Made by a program: the position numbers and the translations under genes. Shown here one piece after another: positions 7,030 through 16,085 of a stretch of DNA of 64,000 nucleotides. The stretch is taken from the NCBI RefSeq assembly GCF_049478495.1, contig NZ_CP168083.1, forward strand, positions 620,001-684,000. The letters run 5' to 3'. This DNA comes from P36-A1 sp049478495. GTDB lineage: Bacteria > Bacillota_I > Bacilli_A > JAJDGJ01. Every line of letters starts with the position of its first letter. Position 1 is the first letter of the stretch. Under the pieces are notes generated by a model. It did not search any database and had not been told where the DNA came from. It worked only from the letters and a program-made list of their open reading frames with translations.

Positions 7030-9348
7030 ATGTCAGTTAAAAAGAAAATTTTCAAAGATATCCCAATGGTTATCACAAGAGGTATGTTTGTTTTTCCAAG
7101 TAATAACTTCAATTTAGAAGTTGGAAGACCAAAAAGCCTTGAAGCAATAATAAGATCTCAAGAAGATTATGATGATTATGTTTTCATTACAACACAAAAA
7201 GATCCTAATATTGATATTCCTACAACTGAAGATATTTATAAATTCGGTACACTATGCCGTATCAGATTAGTTAACACTAGAGATGATGGTAGTATGAGGG
7301 TTTCCTTAGAAGGATTAGAAAGAGCTAATATATTAGATGTAATCAGTGATGATGAACTATTTTTAGCAAACATCGAAGTAAAAGACGATGTTTCAGGTGA
7401 TCAAACAAGAGAAGCCGCATTAGTAAGACAAATTGCTAAAGCAATTGATGATTTAATTTCAGTAATCCCAAATGTTCCACAAGAGATAATAACAGAGATT
7501 ACAAATGGAATTAGCGCAGCTAACCTAACTGATATGATTGCCCAATATTTCCCAATGTATATTGAAAAGAAACAACAGATGTTAGAAACATTAAACATTA
7601 ACGAAAGATTAGAACTTGCATTACAAGAAATAAGAAATGAAATGGAAATTTCAAGACTAGAGTCTAGTATTAATGAAAATGTTCAAGAAAAAATAAATGA
7701 CAATCAAAAAGAATTCTATTTAAGAGAACGAATGAGAGCAATTAAAGAAGAATTAGGGGAAGCAGTAGACAAAGAAGATGAAGTAGAAGTTATAAAAAGA
7801 AGATTAGCAGAAGAACCTTTCCCTAAACACGTTATTGATAAAGTTAATGATGAATTAAGAAAATATGAAGTAATGCCTGCTTCTAGTTCAGAAGCTAATG
7901 TCATAAGAACATATCTTGACTGGGTAATGTCAATTCCTTGGTATCAAGAAACCAAAGATGAATCAGATTTAAAAAAAGTAGAAGATATTCTAAATAAAGA
8001 CCACTATGGCCTTGAAAAAGTAAAAGAAAGAATATTAGAATACCTTGCAGTAATGAAAATGACAAACTCACTAAAAGCACCTATTATTTGTTTAGTAGGA
8101 CCACCAGGTGTAGGTAAAACTTCAATTGCTAAATCAATTGCAAGATCACTAAATAGAGAATTTGTAAAAATGTCTCTTGGTGGAGTAAAAGATGAATCAG
8201 AAATTCGTGGACATAGAAGAACTTACTTAGGTTCAATGCCAGGTAGAATAATACAAGGTATGAAAAAGGCTCAAGTAGTTAATCCAGTATTTTTATTAGA
8301 TGAAATAGATAAAATGTCTTCAGATTACAAAGGTGATCCATCTTCAGCAATGCTAGAAGTACTTGATCCAGAACAAAACTCAATGTTCTCAGATCACTAC
8401 ATAGAAGAAAATTATGATCTTTCAAAAGTAATGTTTATTGCTACAGCCAATTATTTAGAAAATATCCCAAATGAATTAAGAGATAGACTAGAAATAATCG
8501 AACTATCAAGCTATACTGAACAAGAAAAAGTAATGATAGCAAAAGATCATTTAGTTGCTAAACAAGCTAAATTACATGGTTTAGAAAAAAATCAACTTAA
8601 AATTAATAAAGAATCATTAAAATATTTAATCCAAAGATATACAAAAGAAGCAGGAGTTAGACAATTAGAAAGAACTATTGCAATGCTTGCTCGTAAAGAA
8701 GTAATATCAATCTTAAAAGATGGTGTAGAACTAAAGATTAATAAAAAAATGATAGAAGAAAAATTGGGAAAACCAAGATTCTCATATTCAAGTAAAGAAC
8801 AAAGTGATCAAATTGGTGTAGTTACAGGTTTAGCTTACACAGCATTTGGTGGAGATATATTACCAATTGAAGTCAATTACTTTAAAGGTAAGGGAAGATT
8901 AATAATTACTGGACAACTTGGTGATGTAATGAAAGAATCAGCTAATATTGCTCTAGACTATGTAAAAGCTAATACCGAAAAATTTGGTATAGATGATACA
9001 ATCTTTGATAAGAATGACATTCACATTCATGTTCCTGAAGGAGCAGTTCCAAAAGATGGTCCAAGTGCCGGAGTAACAATGTCATGTGCTTTGATTTCAG
9101 CTTTAACAAAAAGAAAAGTTAGAAGTGATGTTGGTATGACAGGTGAAGTAACATTAAGAGGTAATGTCTTACCAATTGGTGGCCTAAAAGAAAAATCAAT
9201 TGCAGCCAATAGATCAGGTCTTAAGAAAATACTTATCCCTAAAGAAAATGTAAAAGATATTGAAGATATTCCTAGTGAAGTAGTCGAAAAACTTGAAATA
9301 GTACCAATTGAAAATGTTGAACAAGCTGTAGAGCTAGTGTTATTATAA
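7030..9348 (+). CDS. lon: ATP-dependent Lon protease
   Basis: The 772-residue product has the full Lon layout: an N-terminal substrate domain, an AAA+ module (Walker A GPPGVGKTS at about 357-365, Walker B FLLDEIDKM) and the C-terminal serine-lysine protease domain. The catalytic Ser is in PKDGPSAGVT (residue 679) and the Lys in GGLKEK (residue 722). I start at ATG 7030, because AAAGGAGG lies just before it; an in-frame ATG at 7009 precedes that site and would place it inside the gene. Its stop overlaps the engB start. Confidence 0.96.
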   Translation: MSVKKKIFKDIPMVITRGMFVFPSNNFNLEVGRPKSLEAIIRSQEDYDDYVFITTQKDPNIDIPTTEDIYKFGTLCRIRLVNTRDDGSMRVSLEGLERANILDVISDDELFLANIEVKDDVSGDQTREAALVRQIAKAIDDLISVIPNVPQEIITEITNGISAANLTDMIAQYFPMYIEKKQQMLETLNINERLELALQEIRNEMEISRLESSINENVQEKINDNQKEFYLRERMRAIKEELGEAVDKEDEVEVIKRRLAEEPFPKHVIDKVNDELRKYEVMPASSSEANVIRTYLDWVMSIPWYQETKDESDLKKVEDILNKDHYGLEKVKERILEYLAVMKMTNSLKAPIICLVGPPGVGKTSIAKSIARSLNREFVKMSLGGVKDESEIRGHRRTYLGSMPGRIIQGMKKAQVVNPVFLLDEIDKMSSDYKGDPSSAMLEVLDPEQNSMFSDHYIEENYDLSKVMFIATANYLENIPNELRDRLEIIELSSYTEQEKVMIAKDHLVAKQAKLHGLEKNQLKINKESLKYLIQRYTKEAGVRQLERTIAMLARKEVISILKDGVELKINKKMIEEKLGKPRFSYSSKEQSDQIGVVTGLAYTAFGGDILPIEVNYFKGKGRLIITGQLGDVMKESANIALDYVKANTEKFGIDDTIFDKNDIHIHVPEGAVPKDGPSAGVTMSCALISALTKRKVRSDVGMTGEVTLRGNVLPIGGLKEKSIAANRSGLKKILIPKENVKDIEDIPSEVVEKLEIVPIENVEQAVELVLL

Positions 9349-9926
9349 TGAAAATATCAAGCGCATACTATTTAGTTGGTGGAACTAATTCAGATAATTT
9401 TCCTGATTCAGACTTACCAGAATTCTTTCTTTGTGGAAGATCAAATGTTGGTAAATCAACATTTATAAATACAATTTTTGAAAATAGCAAACTTGCTAAA
9501 ACAAGTTCAAAACCTGGAAAAACACAAGTACTAAACTGGTTTATTATAAATGAACAATTTAGTATAGTAGATGCTCCAGGTTATGGATATGCTAAAGTAT
9601 CAAAAAAACAAAGAGAAGAGTTTGGAAAAATGATAGAAGAGTATTTGGTCAATAGACCAAATTTAAAAGCTGTCATAATGCTTATAGATTTTAGACATAA
9701 ACCTAGCGAAGATGATGTAATTATGTCTCAATTTCTAGATTACTATGATATTCCAGTTACCTATATTCTAACTAAAGAAGATAAAGTAAAAAGAAATGAT
9801 CGTAAAAAAAATCTAGACCTAATCAAAAAAACATTAAATGTTGATGAATCAGTATTAATACCATTTTCAAGTGAATCAAAAATTAATATCGATAAAGTGT
9901 TTGAAACATTTGAAAAACACTTATAA
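9348..9926 (+). CDS. engB: Ribosome biogenesis GTP-binding protein EngB/YsxC
   Basis: This 192-residue EngB/YsxC GTPase acts in 50S subunit assembly. Motifs are G1 GRSNVGKS, G3 DAPGYGYAKV and G4 TKEDK. It overlaps the lon stop codon (TAATG arrangement), matching the lon-ysxC pair of Bacillus. A strong terminator follows directly. Confidence 0.95.
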   Translation: MKISSAYYLVGGTNSDNFPDSDLPEFFLCGRSNVGKSTFINTIFENSKLAKTSSKPGKTQVLNWFIINEQFSIVDAPGYGYAKVSKKQREEFGKMIEEYLVNRPNLKAVIMLIDFRHKPSEDDVIMSQFLDYYDIPVTYILTKEDKVKRNDRKKNLDLIKKTLNVDESVLIPFSSESKINIDKVFETFEKHL

Positions 9927-9933
9927 AAATGAT

Positions 9934-9961
9934 AGACTGACAATATGTCAGTCTTTTTTTA
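9934..9961 (+). terminator. Intrinsic terminator after engB
   Basis: A perfect 9-bp stem (AGACTGACA/TGTCAGTCT) with an ATA loop is followed by seven T residues. Confidence 0.9.
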
Positions 9962-9973
9962 AGGAGAAATATA

Positions 9974-11140
9974 ATGTTACTTAAAATAAAAATCAATAAT
10001 CTACTAAGAAAAATATATAACAAAACAATTAGAAAATATCAAATATATACAGTTAATAAAAAAACAAAAAATAAGGTTAATAAAAAGCTAATAGCCTTTG
10101 AATGTTTTTTTGGAAGAAGCATTTTAGATAATCCTAAGGCAATCTACGATGCCTTAGATAAGGCAAAGTACCAATGCATATTCATAGTAAACGATCCAAA
10201 AAAGTTTTTAGAATATCAGACAGTAAAAAGAAATAGCAAAGAACACTATACATTATTAAGACAAGCTAAAATAATAGTTTCTAATCAAAGAATGCCAGAG
10301 TATTGGCTAAAACAAGATCAACAAATTTTTATACAAACCTGGCATGGAACACCATTAAAAAAATTAGTTCACGACTTAACAACCTATCACATGCCTTCTG
10401 CTGGTAGTTTAGATGATTATGTAGAAATGTTTGATAAAGATGTTAAAAGATGGGATTACTTATATAGTAGTTGTGATTATGCAACAGAAAAATTTAAAAG
10501 TGCCTTCAATTATCAACAAGAAATATTACAAATAGGCTATCCAAGAAATGAATTACTATACAAATACAACAAAGCAAACATCAAAGCAATAAAACAAAAA
10601 CTTAACATACCAAATGATAAAAAAGTAATACTTTATGCACCCACATATAGAGATAATTTAAATGAAGGTCTTGGAAAATATAGTTTTGAAACAACACTTG
10701 ATTTTCAAAAAATAAAACAAGCATTTCCTGATTATATAATATTACTAAGATATCATTATATAATAACTAAAAGCAAAGACTTTAAAAACCCAAATATAAT
10801 AAATGTCACACAGTATAATGATATAAATGAATTATATATAGTGTCTGATATATTAATTACCGACTACTCATCAGTATTCTTTGATTATTCAATTTTAAAA
10901 AGACCATTCTTTTTCTTTGCTCAAGATGTAAATGAATATAAAAATAAATTAAGAGGTTTCTATCTAGATTATGAAAAAGATTTAGTAACAAAGCCTACTA
11001 ATAGCACAGATCAAATTATACAACTAATAAAAGAACAAAATAAATATGACTTTACAACATTTTCTGAAAAATACAATCCCAAAACTAACCAGGATTGTCT
11101 AGAAAAAACAATCCAACTTATAGATAATCTAACTAAGTAA
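9974..11140 (+). CDS. CDP-glycerol:glycerophosphotransferase family protein (TagB/TagF-like)
   Basis: This 388-residue protein belongs to the family that adds glycerol-phosphate units from CDP-glycerol during teichoic acid synthesis at the inner membrane face. Visible motifs are TWHGTPLKKL near residue 120, YAPTYRDN in the middle, and TDYSSVFFDYSILKRPFFF near the C-terminus. Length fits a single-domain TagB-like enzyme, shorter than TagF. A very basic amphipathic N-terminus (about 30 residues) could associate with membrane. AAGGAG precedes the ATG. It stands alone, without other wall-polymer genes nearby, so primer or polymerase role cannot be decided. Confidence 0.85.
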   Translation: MLLKIKINNLLRKIYNKTIRKYQIYTVNKKTKNKVNKKLIAFECFFGRSILDNPKAIYDALDKAKYQCIFIVNDPKKFLEYQTVKRNSKEHYTLLRQAKIIVSNQRMPEYWLKQDQQIFIQTWHGTPLKKLVHDLTTYHMPSAGSLDDYVEMFDKDVKRWDYLYSSCDYATEKFKSAFNYQQEILQIGYPRNELLYKYNKANIKAIKQKLNIPNDKKVILYAPTYRDNLNEGLGKYSFETTLDFQKIKQAFPDYIILLRYHYIITKSKDFKNPNIINVTQYNDINELYIVSDILITDYSSVFFDYSILKRPFFFFAQDVNEYKNKLRGFYLDYEKDLVTKPTNSTDQIIQLIKEQNKYDFTTFSEKYNPKTNQDCLEKTIQLIDNLTK

Positions 11141-11200
11141 ATCTAAAGTTAGATATTAATTTAATAGTCTTAATAGCATATGTATAATAAAATTTCATAC

Positions 11201-11229
11201 TTGTGTCTAATATGATAAAGAGTTATAAT
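11201..11229 (+). promoter_or_regulatory. Promoter of the small membrane protein gene
   Basis: TTGTGT at 11201-11206 and TATAAT at 11224-11229 with a 17-base spacer, 30 bases before the chosen start. Confidence 0.6.
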
Positions 11230-11258
11230 ATACCTATAAATGCAAGGAGATGTCAATT

Positions 11259-11480
11259 GTGGATTATTATGAAAAAATGTGTGCGTACAAAAAAATAGTA
11301 AATAGACTGTTCAAAAGTATTTTAGGATTAATCGTAATATTAATCCTATCTACAATTGCAAACACAATTGTTGGAGTTGATACTTCAAGAATGATTTTAA
11401 TTTCAATTATGATGATTATTGGATTAATAATAACAACATCAGTAGTTGAATATAAAATTTATAAATTGTATAAACACTAA
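11259..11480 (+). CDS. Small membrane protein of unknown function
   Basis: The product is 73 residues if started at GTG 11259, which lies 9 bases after AAGGAG (11244-11249). The in-frame ATG at 11250 directly abuts that ribosome binding site and is therefore unlikely; ATG 11277 is a second alternative. Two transmembrane helices are clear (LGLIVILILSTIANTIVGV and MILISIMMIIGLIITTSVV), flanked by basic residues. It has its own promoter and terminator, so it is a monocistronic gene. No family was recognised. Confidence 0.65.
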   Translation: MDYYEKMCAYKKIVNRLFKSILGLIVILILSTIANTIVGVDTSRMILISIMMIIGLIITTSVVEYKIYKLYKH

Positions 11481-11512
11481 TTTAAAATTATCAAAAAGCT
11501 AGAGTTTGTAAT

Positions 11513-11560
11513 GCACCCTAAAAGTTAGATCTAAAATCAACTTTTATGGGTGCTTTTATT
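11513..11560 (+). terminator. Intrinsic terminator
   Basis: Long stem GCACCC-AAAAGTT against AACTTTT-GGGTGC with one bulged base, followed by TTTTATTTATT. Confidence 0.8.
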
Positions 11561-11929
11561 TATTGATAGATATTTTTGTTAAAAAATATTTGTGTATAAA
11601 ATCACAAATTAAAAAAAGTAATTGTGAAAGAATACACTAGCTATCGCATTTATTAGCGCAACAAAAAAGTACATATTTTAGACACAGCCTAACAAATGTT
11701 AAAAATATAAAAATAAATTAAAGCTATTACTAAATTCTATATCACTATTGATAGAAAAATTCTATATTTTAGTGAAAAGAGATAGTAATTTGGCTAATAC
11801 TAGTGTTGCAGGTGTGTAAAAATATTTTTATTTAATTATAAGTATTATAAATAAAATAATTGAATAGTTTCTATAAGAAAAAATAATATGTTTTACCGTG
11901 TATGTATTGTAGTTTTTTATCAAAAGCTA
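11561..11929. other. Intergenic region upstream of the pyruvate formate-lyase locus
   Basis: About 370 bases with no ORF, RNA gene or repeat that I can support. One small hairpin is visible around TCGC...GCGC (near 11645-11665). The promoter for the next gene begins at 11930. Confidence 0.5.
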
Positions 11930-11957
11930 TTGAATATCTTTTACTAATTGTTATAAT
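11930..11957 (+). promoter_or_regulatory. Promoter of the pyruvate formate-lyase locus
   Basis: TTGAAT at 11930-11935 and TATAAT at 11952-11957 with a 16-base spacer. Transcription would start near 11964, giving a leader of about 60 bases. Confidence 0.6.
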
Positions 11958-11976
11958 ATAGATGTAAAGAAATTGA

Positions 11977-11996
11977 AGTGTTAATTATAAAACACT
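11977..11996 (+). promoter_or_regulatory. Inverted repeat in the pfl leader, possible operator
   Basis: AGTGTT and AACACT are separated by 8 bases just downstream of the expected transcription start. It could be a repressor site or an mRNA hairpin. It does not match the Rex consensus closely. Confidence 0.3.
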
Positions 11997-12025
11997 ATAT
12001 ATATAACAATTAGGAGGAACAAAAC

Positions 12026-14065
12026 ATGTTTAATACTTGGAAAGAATTTAATCAAGGGATTTGGACTAAAGAAATCAATGTTAGAGATTTCATCCAACAA
12101 AATTATACTGAATACTTAGGTGATGATAGCTTCTTAACTGATCCAACAGAAAATACAAAGTATTTATGGCAAGAAGTTTTAGATTTATTAGAACAAGAAA
12201 AAAATAATGGTGGAGTTCTAGATGCAGATACTAAAGTAATATCATCTATTGTTTCACACAAAGCAGGATATATTGATCAAGACAGAGAACAAATTGTCGG
12301 ATTACAAACAGATAAACCACTAAAAAGAGCATTACAACCTTATGGTGGAATTAGAACATCAGAATCAGCTTTAGAATCATATGGTTATGAAATTGATCCT
12401 GAAGTAGATGAAATATTTACAAAATATCGTAAATCACACAATCAAGGTGTATTTGATGCATATACTCCAGAAATAAGAGCTGCAAGAAAAACAGGTGTAA
12501 TTACTGGACTTCCAGATGCTTATGGTCGTGGACGTATTATCGGAGACTATCGTCGTGTAGCTTTATATGGTATTAATAGATTAATTGAAGATAAGAAATC
12601 TCAAATTAATGAAATGCCATTTACAATGACACCAGAAAATATTCAGTTAAGAGAAGAACTAGCTGAGCAAATTAAATCATTAAAACAATTAGTAGTTATG
12701 GCTAAAGAATACGGTTTTGATATCACAAGACCTGCAGAGAATGCACAAGAAGCTATTCAATGGTTATATTTTGGATATCTTGGAGCAATTAAAGAACAAA
12801 ATGGAGCTGCAATGTCAATTGGACGTGTTTCATCATTCTTAGATATTTATATCCAAAGAGATTTAAGCAAAGGATTAATTACAGAAGATTTAGCTCAAGA
12901 ATATATGGATCACTTCATTATGAAACTTAGAATGGTTAAATTCATGAGATCACCTGATTACAATGCTTTATTCTCAGGAGATCCAACTTGGGTAACAGAA
13001 GCAATTGGTGGAATGGGATTAGATGGTAGATCATTAGTTACTAAAAACTCATTCAGAATACTACATTCATTAGTAAACCTTGGACCAGCACCAGAACCAA
13101 ACTTAACTGTATTATGGTCAACACACTTACCTGCACCATTTAAACAGTTCTGTGCTAAAACATCAATCTCAACTTCATCAGTACAATATGAAAACGATGA
13201 TTTAATGAGACAAACTTATGGTGATGATTATGCAATTGCATGTTGTGTATCTGCTATGAGAGTAGGAAAAGAAATGCAGTATTTTGGAGCAAGAGCTAAT
13301 ATAGCTAAAGCACTATTATATGCAATAAATGGTGGAGTAGATGAATTAAGTAAAACTCAAGTAGGACCAAAAATCAGAAAAATTGAAGGTGACTACTTAG
13401 ATTATGATGAAGTTATGGAAAGATATGAAGAAACTTTAGAATGGTTAGCAGAACTTTATGCAAACACATTAAATATTATTCATTATATGCATGATAAATA
13501 TGCTTATGAAGCAATTCAAATGGCATTCCATGATAGAGATGTAAAACGTAACTTTGCAACAGGGATTGCTGGACTTTCAGTAGTAGCTGATTCATTAAGT
13601 GCTATTAAGTTTGCAAAAGTAAAACCAGTTAGAGATGAAAATGGTGTTGCAATTGACTTTGTTACAGAAGGAGAATTCCCTAAATTTGGTAATAATGATG
13701 ATCGTGTAGATGAAATCGCTGCTGAAATAGTAGAGAAATTCATGAATATGATTAGAAGACAATTCCACTTAAGAAATTCACATGCTTCAATGTCAGTTCT
13801 TACAATTACTTCAAATGTAGTATATGGTAAAAAAACAGGTTCAACTCCAGATGGACGTAAAAAAGGTGAACCATTTGCACCAGGTGCAAATCCAATGCAT
13901 GGTAGAGATAAATCAGGAGCTTTAGCTTCATTATCATCAGTAGCAAAAATACCATACCAACATGCACAAGATGGAATTTCAAATACATTCTCAATTATTC
14001 CTGATTCATTAGGAAAATCAGAAGATATTGAAATTTGTAACCCATTTAAAAATGTTTGTATGTAA
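12026..14065 (+). CDS. pflB: Pyruvate formate-lyase catalytic core, lacking the glycyl-radical domain
   Basis: The 679-residue product is the body of pyruvate formate-lyase, which converts pyruvate and CoA to acetyl-CoA and formate. The active-site cysteine pair is present (YAIACCVSAM, C406-C407), as are GRGRIIGDYRR, the PDGRKKGEPFAPGANPMHGRD region and DGISNTFSI. It then stops after an unusual tail with two cysteines (EICNPFKNVCM). The usual C-terminal 75-80 residues with the radical glycine are absent and are encoded by the next gene. Core plus next product total 758 residues, the normal size of the enzyme. AGGAGG precedes the ATG. Confidence 0.93.
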   Translation: MFNTWKEFNQGIWTKEINVRDFIQQNYTEYLGDDSFLTDPTENTKYLWQEVLDLLEQEKNNGGVLDADTKVISSIVSHKAGYIDQDREQIVGLQTDKPLKRALQPYGGIRTSESALESYGYEIDPEVDEIFTKYRKSHNQGVFDAYTPEIRAARKTGVITGLPDAYGRGRIIGDYRRVALYGINRLIEDKKSQINEMPFTMTPENIQLREELAEQIKSLKQLVVMAKEYGFDITRPAENAQEAIQWLYFGYLGAIKEQNGAAMSIGRVSSFLDIYIQRDLSKGLITEDLAQEYMDHFIMKLRMVKFMRSPDYNALFSGDPTWVTEAIGGMGLDGRSLVTKNSFRILHSLVNLGPAPEPNLTVLWSTHLPAPFKQFCAKTSISTSSVQYENDDLMRQTYGDDYAIACCVSAMRVGKEMQYFGARANIAKALLYAINGGVDELSKTQVGPKIRKIEGDYLDYDEVMERYEETLEWLAELYANTLNIIHYMHDKYAYEAIQMAFHDRDVKRNFATGIAGLSVVADSLSAIKFAKVKPVRDENGVAIDFVTEGEFPKFGNNDDRVDEIAAEIVEKFMNMIRRQFHLRNSHASMSVLTITSNVVYGKKTGSTPDGRKKGEPFAPGANPMHGRDKSGALASLSSVAKIPYQHAQDGISNTFSIIPDSLGKSEDIEICNPFKNVCM

Positions 14066-14106
14066 TTAATAAATAAAAATATTAAAGAAATGAGAGGAAA
14101 CAAATC

Positions 14107-14346
14107 ATGGCAAGTAAAACACAAATAGATAATTTAGTAAATATATTAGATGGATATGCTTCACAAGGTGGGCACCACTTAAACGTTAATGTTTTTGATA
14201 AATCAACTTTAGAAGATGCAATGGAACATCCTGAAAAATATCCACAATTAACAGTAAGAGTAAGCGGTTATGCTGTAAACTTTACAAAATTAAATCGTGA
14301 ACAACAATTAGATGTAATATCACGTACATTCCACGATAAAATGTAA
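14107..14346 (+). CDS. grcA: Separate glycyl-radical domain of pyruvate formate-lyase (GrcA-like)
   Basis: The 79-residue protein corresponds to the C-terminal domain of pyruvate formate-lyase: NLVNILDGYASQGGHH, then YPQLTVRVSGYAVNF with the radical glycine at residue 54, then DVISRTFHDKM. It begins about where the core protein ends and does not repeat it. It has its own AGAGGA ribosome binding site and ATG, 41 bases after the core stop, in a different frame, with stop codons between. E. coli GrcA/YfiD is a related stand-alone domain, but that one repairs an otherwise complete enzyme; here the core gene lacks the domain. The active enzyme is therefore probably a two-chain complex. Confidence 0.88.
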   Translation: MASKTQIDNLVNILDGYASQGGHHLNVNVFDKSTLEDAMEHPEKYPQLTVRVSGYAVNFTKLNREQQLDVISRTFHDKM

Positions 14347-14351
14347 TTAAG

Positions 14352-14377
14352 CTAATGGCTCCTATATAGGAGCCATT
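14352..14377 (+). repeat. Perfect palindromic hairpin between the radical-domain gene and pflA
   Basis: TAATGGCTCC and GGAGCCATTA flank TATATA-type centre bases, giving a 26-base perfect palindrome. No T run follows, so it looks more like an mRNA-stabilising or partially terminating hairpin within the operon than a full terminator. Confidence 0.65.
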
Positions 14378-14398
14378 AATTAGTAGGAGGTATATATT

Positions 14399-15151
14399 AT
14401 GAACGACAATGAAATAGTAGGATATGTAAATCAATATGAAAGCATGGGTAATTTAGATGGCCCTGGAACAAGATTTGTGCTCTTTTTACAAGGTTGTTCA
14501 TTAAGATGCCAATACTGTCATAACCCTGAAACATTTGAAATATCACATAATAAAGAATATGCAAAAACAGTAGAAGAAGTATTTAATGATATTATGAAAT
14601 TAAAAGAATACTATCTACATGATGGTGGGGTAACAATTAGTGGTGGTGAACCATTATTGCAACCAGACTTTGTGTTAGCTTTATCTAAAAAATTAAAAAA
14701 AGCTAATTTTCATGTTGCTATTGATACATCAGGAGCTAACTTTGAAAATAATAATACAGACTTTAATAATAAAATTAAAGAAATAGTAGATGTAGTTGAT
14801 CTATTTTTAGTAGATATAAAACATATAGATAATGATAAATGTATTGAACTAACAACTAAACCAAACACTAATACACTATCATTTATAGACTATCTGAGTG
14901 AAAAGAATAAAAAGGTATGGATTAGATATGTTTTAGTACCAACAAAAACAGATGATGAAGAAGATTTGAAAAAAACAGGAGATTTTATTCTAAAGCATCC
15001 AAATATCGAAAATGTTGATATTTTAAAATATCATTCCATGGCAAAAGCAAAATGGGATAAACTAGGACTTAAATATCAACTGAAAAATAGAGATGCTAAT
15101 GTTGATGATGTTAACAAAGCATACAAAATAATGTTTCCATCAATGTTTTAA
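14399..15151 (+). CDS. pflA: Pyruvate formate-lyase-activating enzyme (radical SAM)
   Basis: The 250-residue protein is a radical SAM enzyme with the CX3CX2C iron-sulfur motif in GCSLRCQYCHNPET (near residue 36) and the SAM-binding GGVTISGGEP segment. The N-terminal YESMGNLDGPGTRFV is typical of PflA. It installs the glycyl radical on pyruvate formate-lyase; here its target would be the separate 79-residue subunit. AGGAGG precedes the ATG. The gene lies 52 bases after the radical-domain gene and ends at a strong terminator. Confidence 0.95.
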   Translation: MNDNEIVGYVNQYESMGNLDGPGTRFVLFLQGCSLRCQYCHNPETFEISHNKEYAKTVEEVFNDIMKLKEYYLHDGGVTISGGEPLLQPDFVLALSKKLKKANFHVAIDTSGANFENNNTDFNNKIKEIVDVVDLFLVDIKHIDNDKCIELTTKPNTNTLSFIDYLSEKNKKVWIRYVLVPTKTDDEEDLKKTGDFILKHPNIENVDILKYHSMAKAKWDKLGLKYQLKNRDANVDDVNKAYKIMFPSMF

Positions 15152-15175
15152 CTATTAATAACTACTGTGTATAAA

Positions 15176-15206
15176 AAGATAAGATCATTAGATCTTGTCT
15201 TTTTTA
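15176..15206 (+). terminator. Intrinsic terminator of the pfl locus
   Basis: An 11-bp stem with one G-U pair (AAGATAAGATC against GATCTTGTCTT), ATTA loop, then T-rich tail. Confidence 0.88.
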
Positions 15207-15292
15207 TGAAAGGAAAGCTATTTATTAAATTAATTACATAATAAAACAACATATTAGAAGAAAAGTGTTAATATTAAATAGAGGTGACTCTA

Positions 15293-16000
15293 ATGCAAAA
15301 GCAAAGAAAAAAGATACTTGATAATTTTGATTTTCATGACTATTTAGTAAAGAATAGTGAACAATCTAAAAAAAGACTAGAAGGAATAAGTGATGGTGTA
15401 ATAGCAATAATAGCAACCATAACAATATTAGAAGTACCAATTCCTGATAGTACTTCTACAATTCAAATTAATAAGCTTATAAGCAGTATTATAATATTTT
15501 TAGTTAGTTTTTTATTAATAATGACTTTATGGAACAATCAAAGAAGACTATTAGATAGAACTACCTACATAACTGAAACATTTATACATCGAAACATTTT
15601 TTGGTTAGCTGCTACTTCGTTACTACCTTTTTTCACAAAATGGACAATAGAAGCCATACACACAGATGCCGCTAAATATGCTGTAATGAGTTATGGAGTG
15701 ATATACTTAATAAACAATATATTTTACTATGGAATGTTTAAAAGTAGTCTAAATGCTAGAATAAAGTATGATGTAACACTCAATGAAGAAGAAGTCGATT
15801 TTGTAAAACTTTTAAATTCAAGATATAAACATATGTCAATTATAGTAACAATAGGAATGATAGTTAACTTTGTATTAGCAAATTATTTTACTGAACTAGC
15901 AATGTATCTTTTTTTAGGAATACCAATATTAAATACTTATTTTAATGTTTGGCAAAAAGATAGAAGAAAAAATCATAAAAAATATAACTATAGAGGATAA
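15293..16000 (+). CDS. TMEM175/DUF1211-like membrane protein
   Basis: The 235-residue product has about six transmembrane helices. The first carries RLEGISDGVIAIIATITILEV near residue 30, matching the TMEM175 family motif (FSDG followed by an Ala/Ile-rich helix that lines the pore). Bacterial members conduct potassium. The family Phe of FSDG is Ile here. I start at ATG 15293, six bases after GAGGTG; the upstream in-frame GTG at 15284 lies inside that ribosome binding site. Monocistronic, with a hairpin downstream. Confidence 0.75.
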   Translation: MQKQRKKILDNFDFHDYLVKNSEQSKKRLEGISDGVIAIIATITILEVPIPDSTSTIQINKLISSIIIFLVSFLLIMTLWNNQRRLLDRTTYITETFIHRNIFWLAATSLLPFFTKWTIEAIHTDAAKYAVMSYGVIYLINNIFYYGMFKSSLNARIKYDVTLNEEEVDFVKLLNSRYKHMSIIVTIGMIVNFVLANYFTELAMYLFLGIPILNTYFNVWQKDRRKNHKKYNYRG

Positions 16001-16019
16001 AATAGTTATAATAGAATCG

Positions 16020-16050
16020 ACAACTACATTGAGAAATATAGTTGTTTTTG
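16020..16050 (+). terminator. Probable intrinsic terminator
   Basis: A 7-bp stem (ACAACTA/TAGTTGT) with a 15-base loop, then a T-rich tail. Moderate strength. Confidence 0.55.
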
Positions 16051-16085
16051 TTATTATTAAGATACTAAAGTAAAAGGGAGACCTA

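Noticed and set aside
11640..11700. Rex or CcpA operator upstream of pflB
   Set aside because: Only half-sites such as TTGTGAA are present; no complete palindrome matching either consensus.
14030..14110. Programmed frameshift joining the pyruvate formate-lyase core to its radical domain
   Set aside because: The 41-base gap contains stops in the core frame, no slippery sequence stands out, and the second ORF has its own ATG and ribosome binding site.
13516..14124. Long minus-strand ORF of about 200 codons opposite pflB
   Set aside because: It is antisense to strongly conserved pflB sequence, has no plausible start signal and gives a Ser/Phe-rich protein typical of a shadow frame. Many shorter antisense ORFs in the window were dropped for the same reason.
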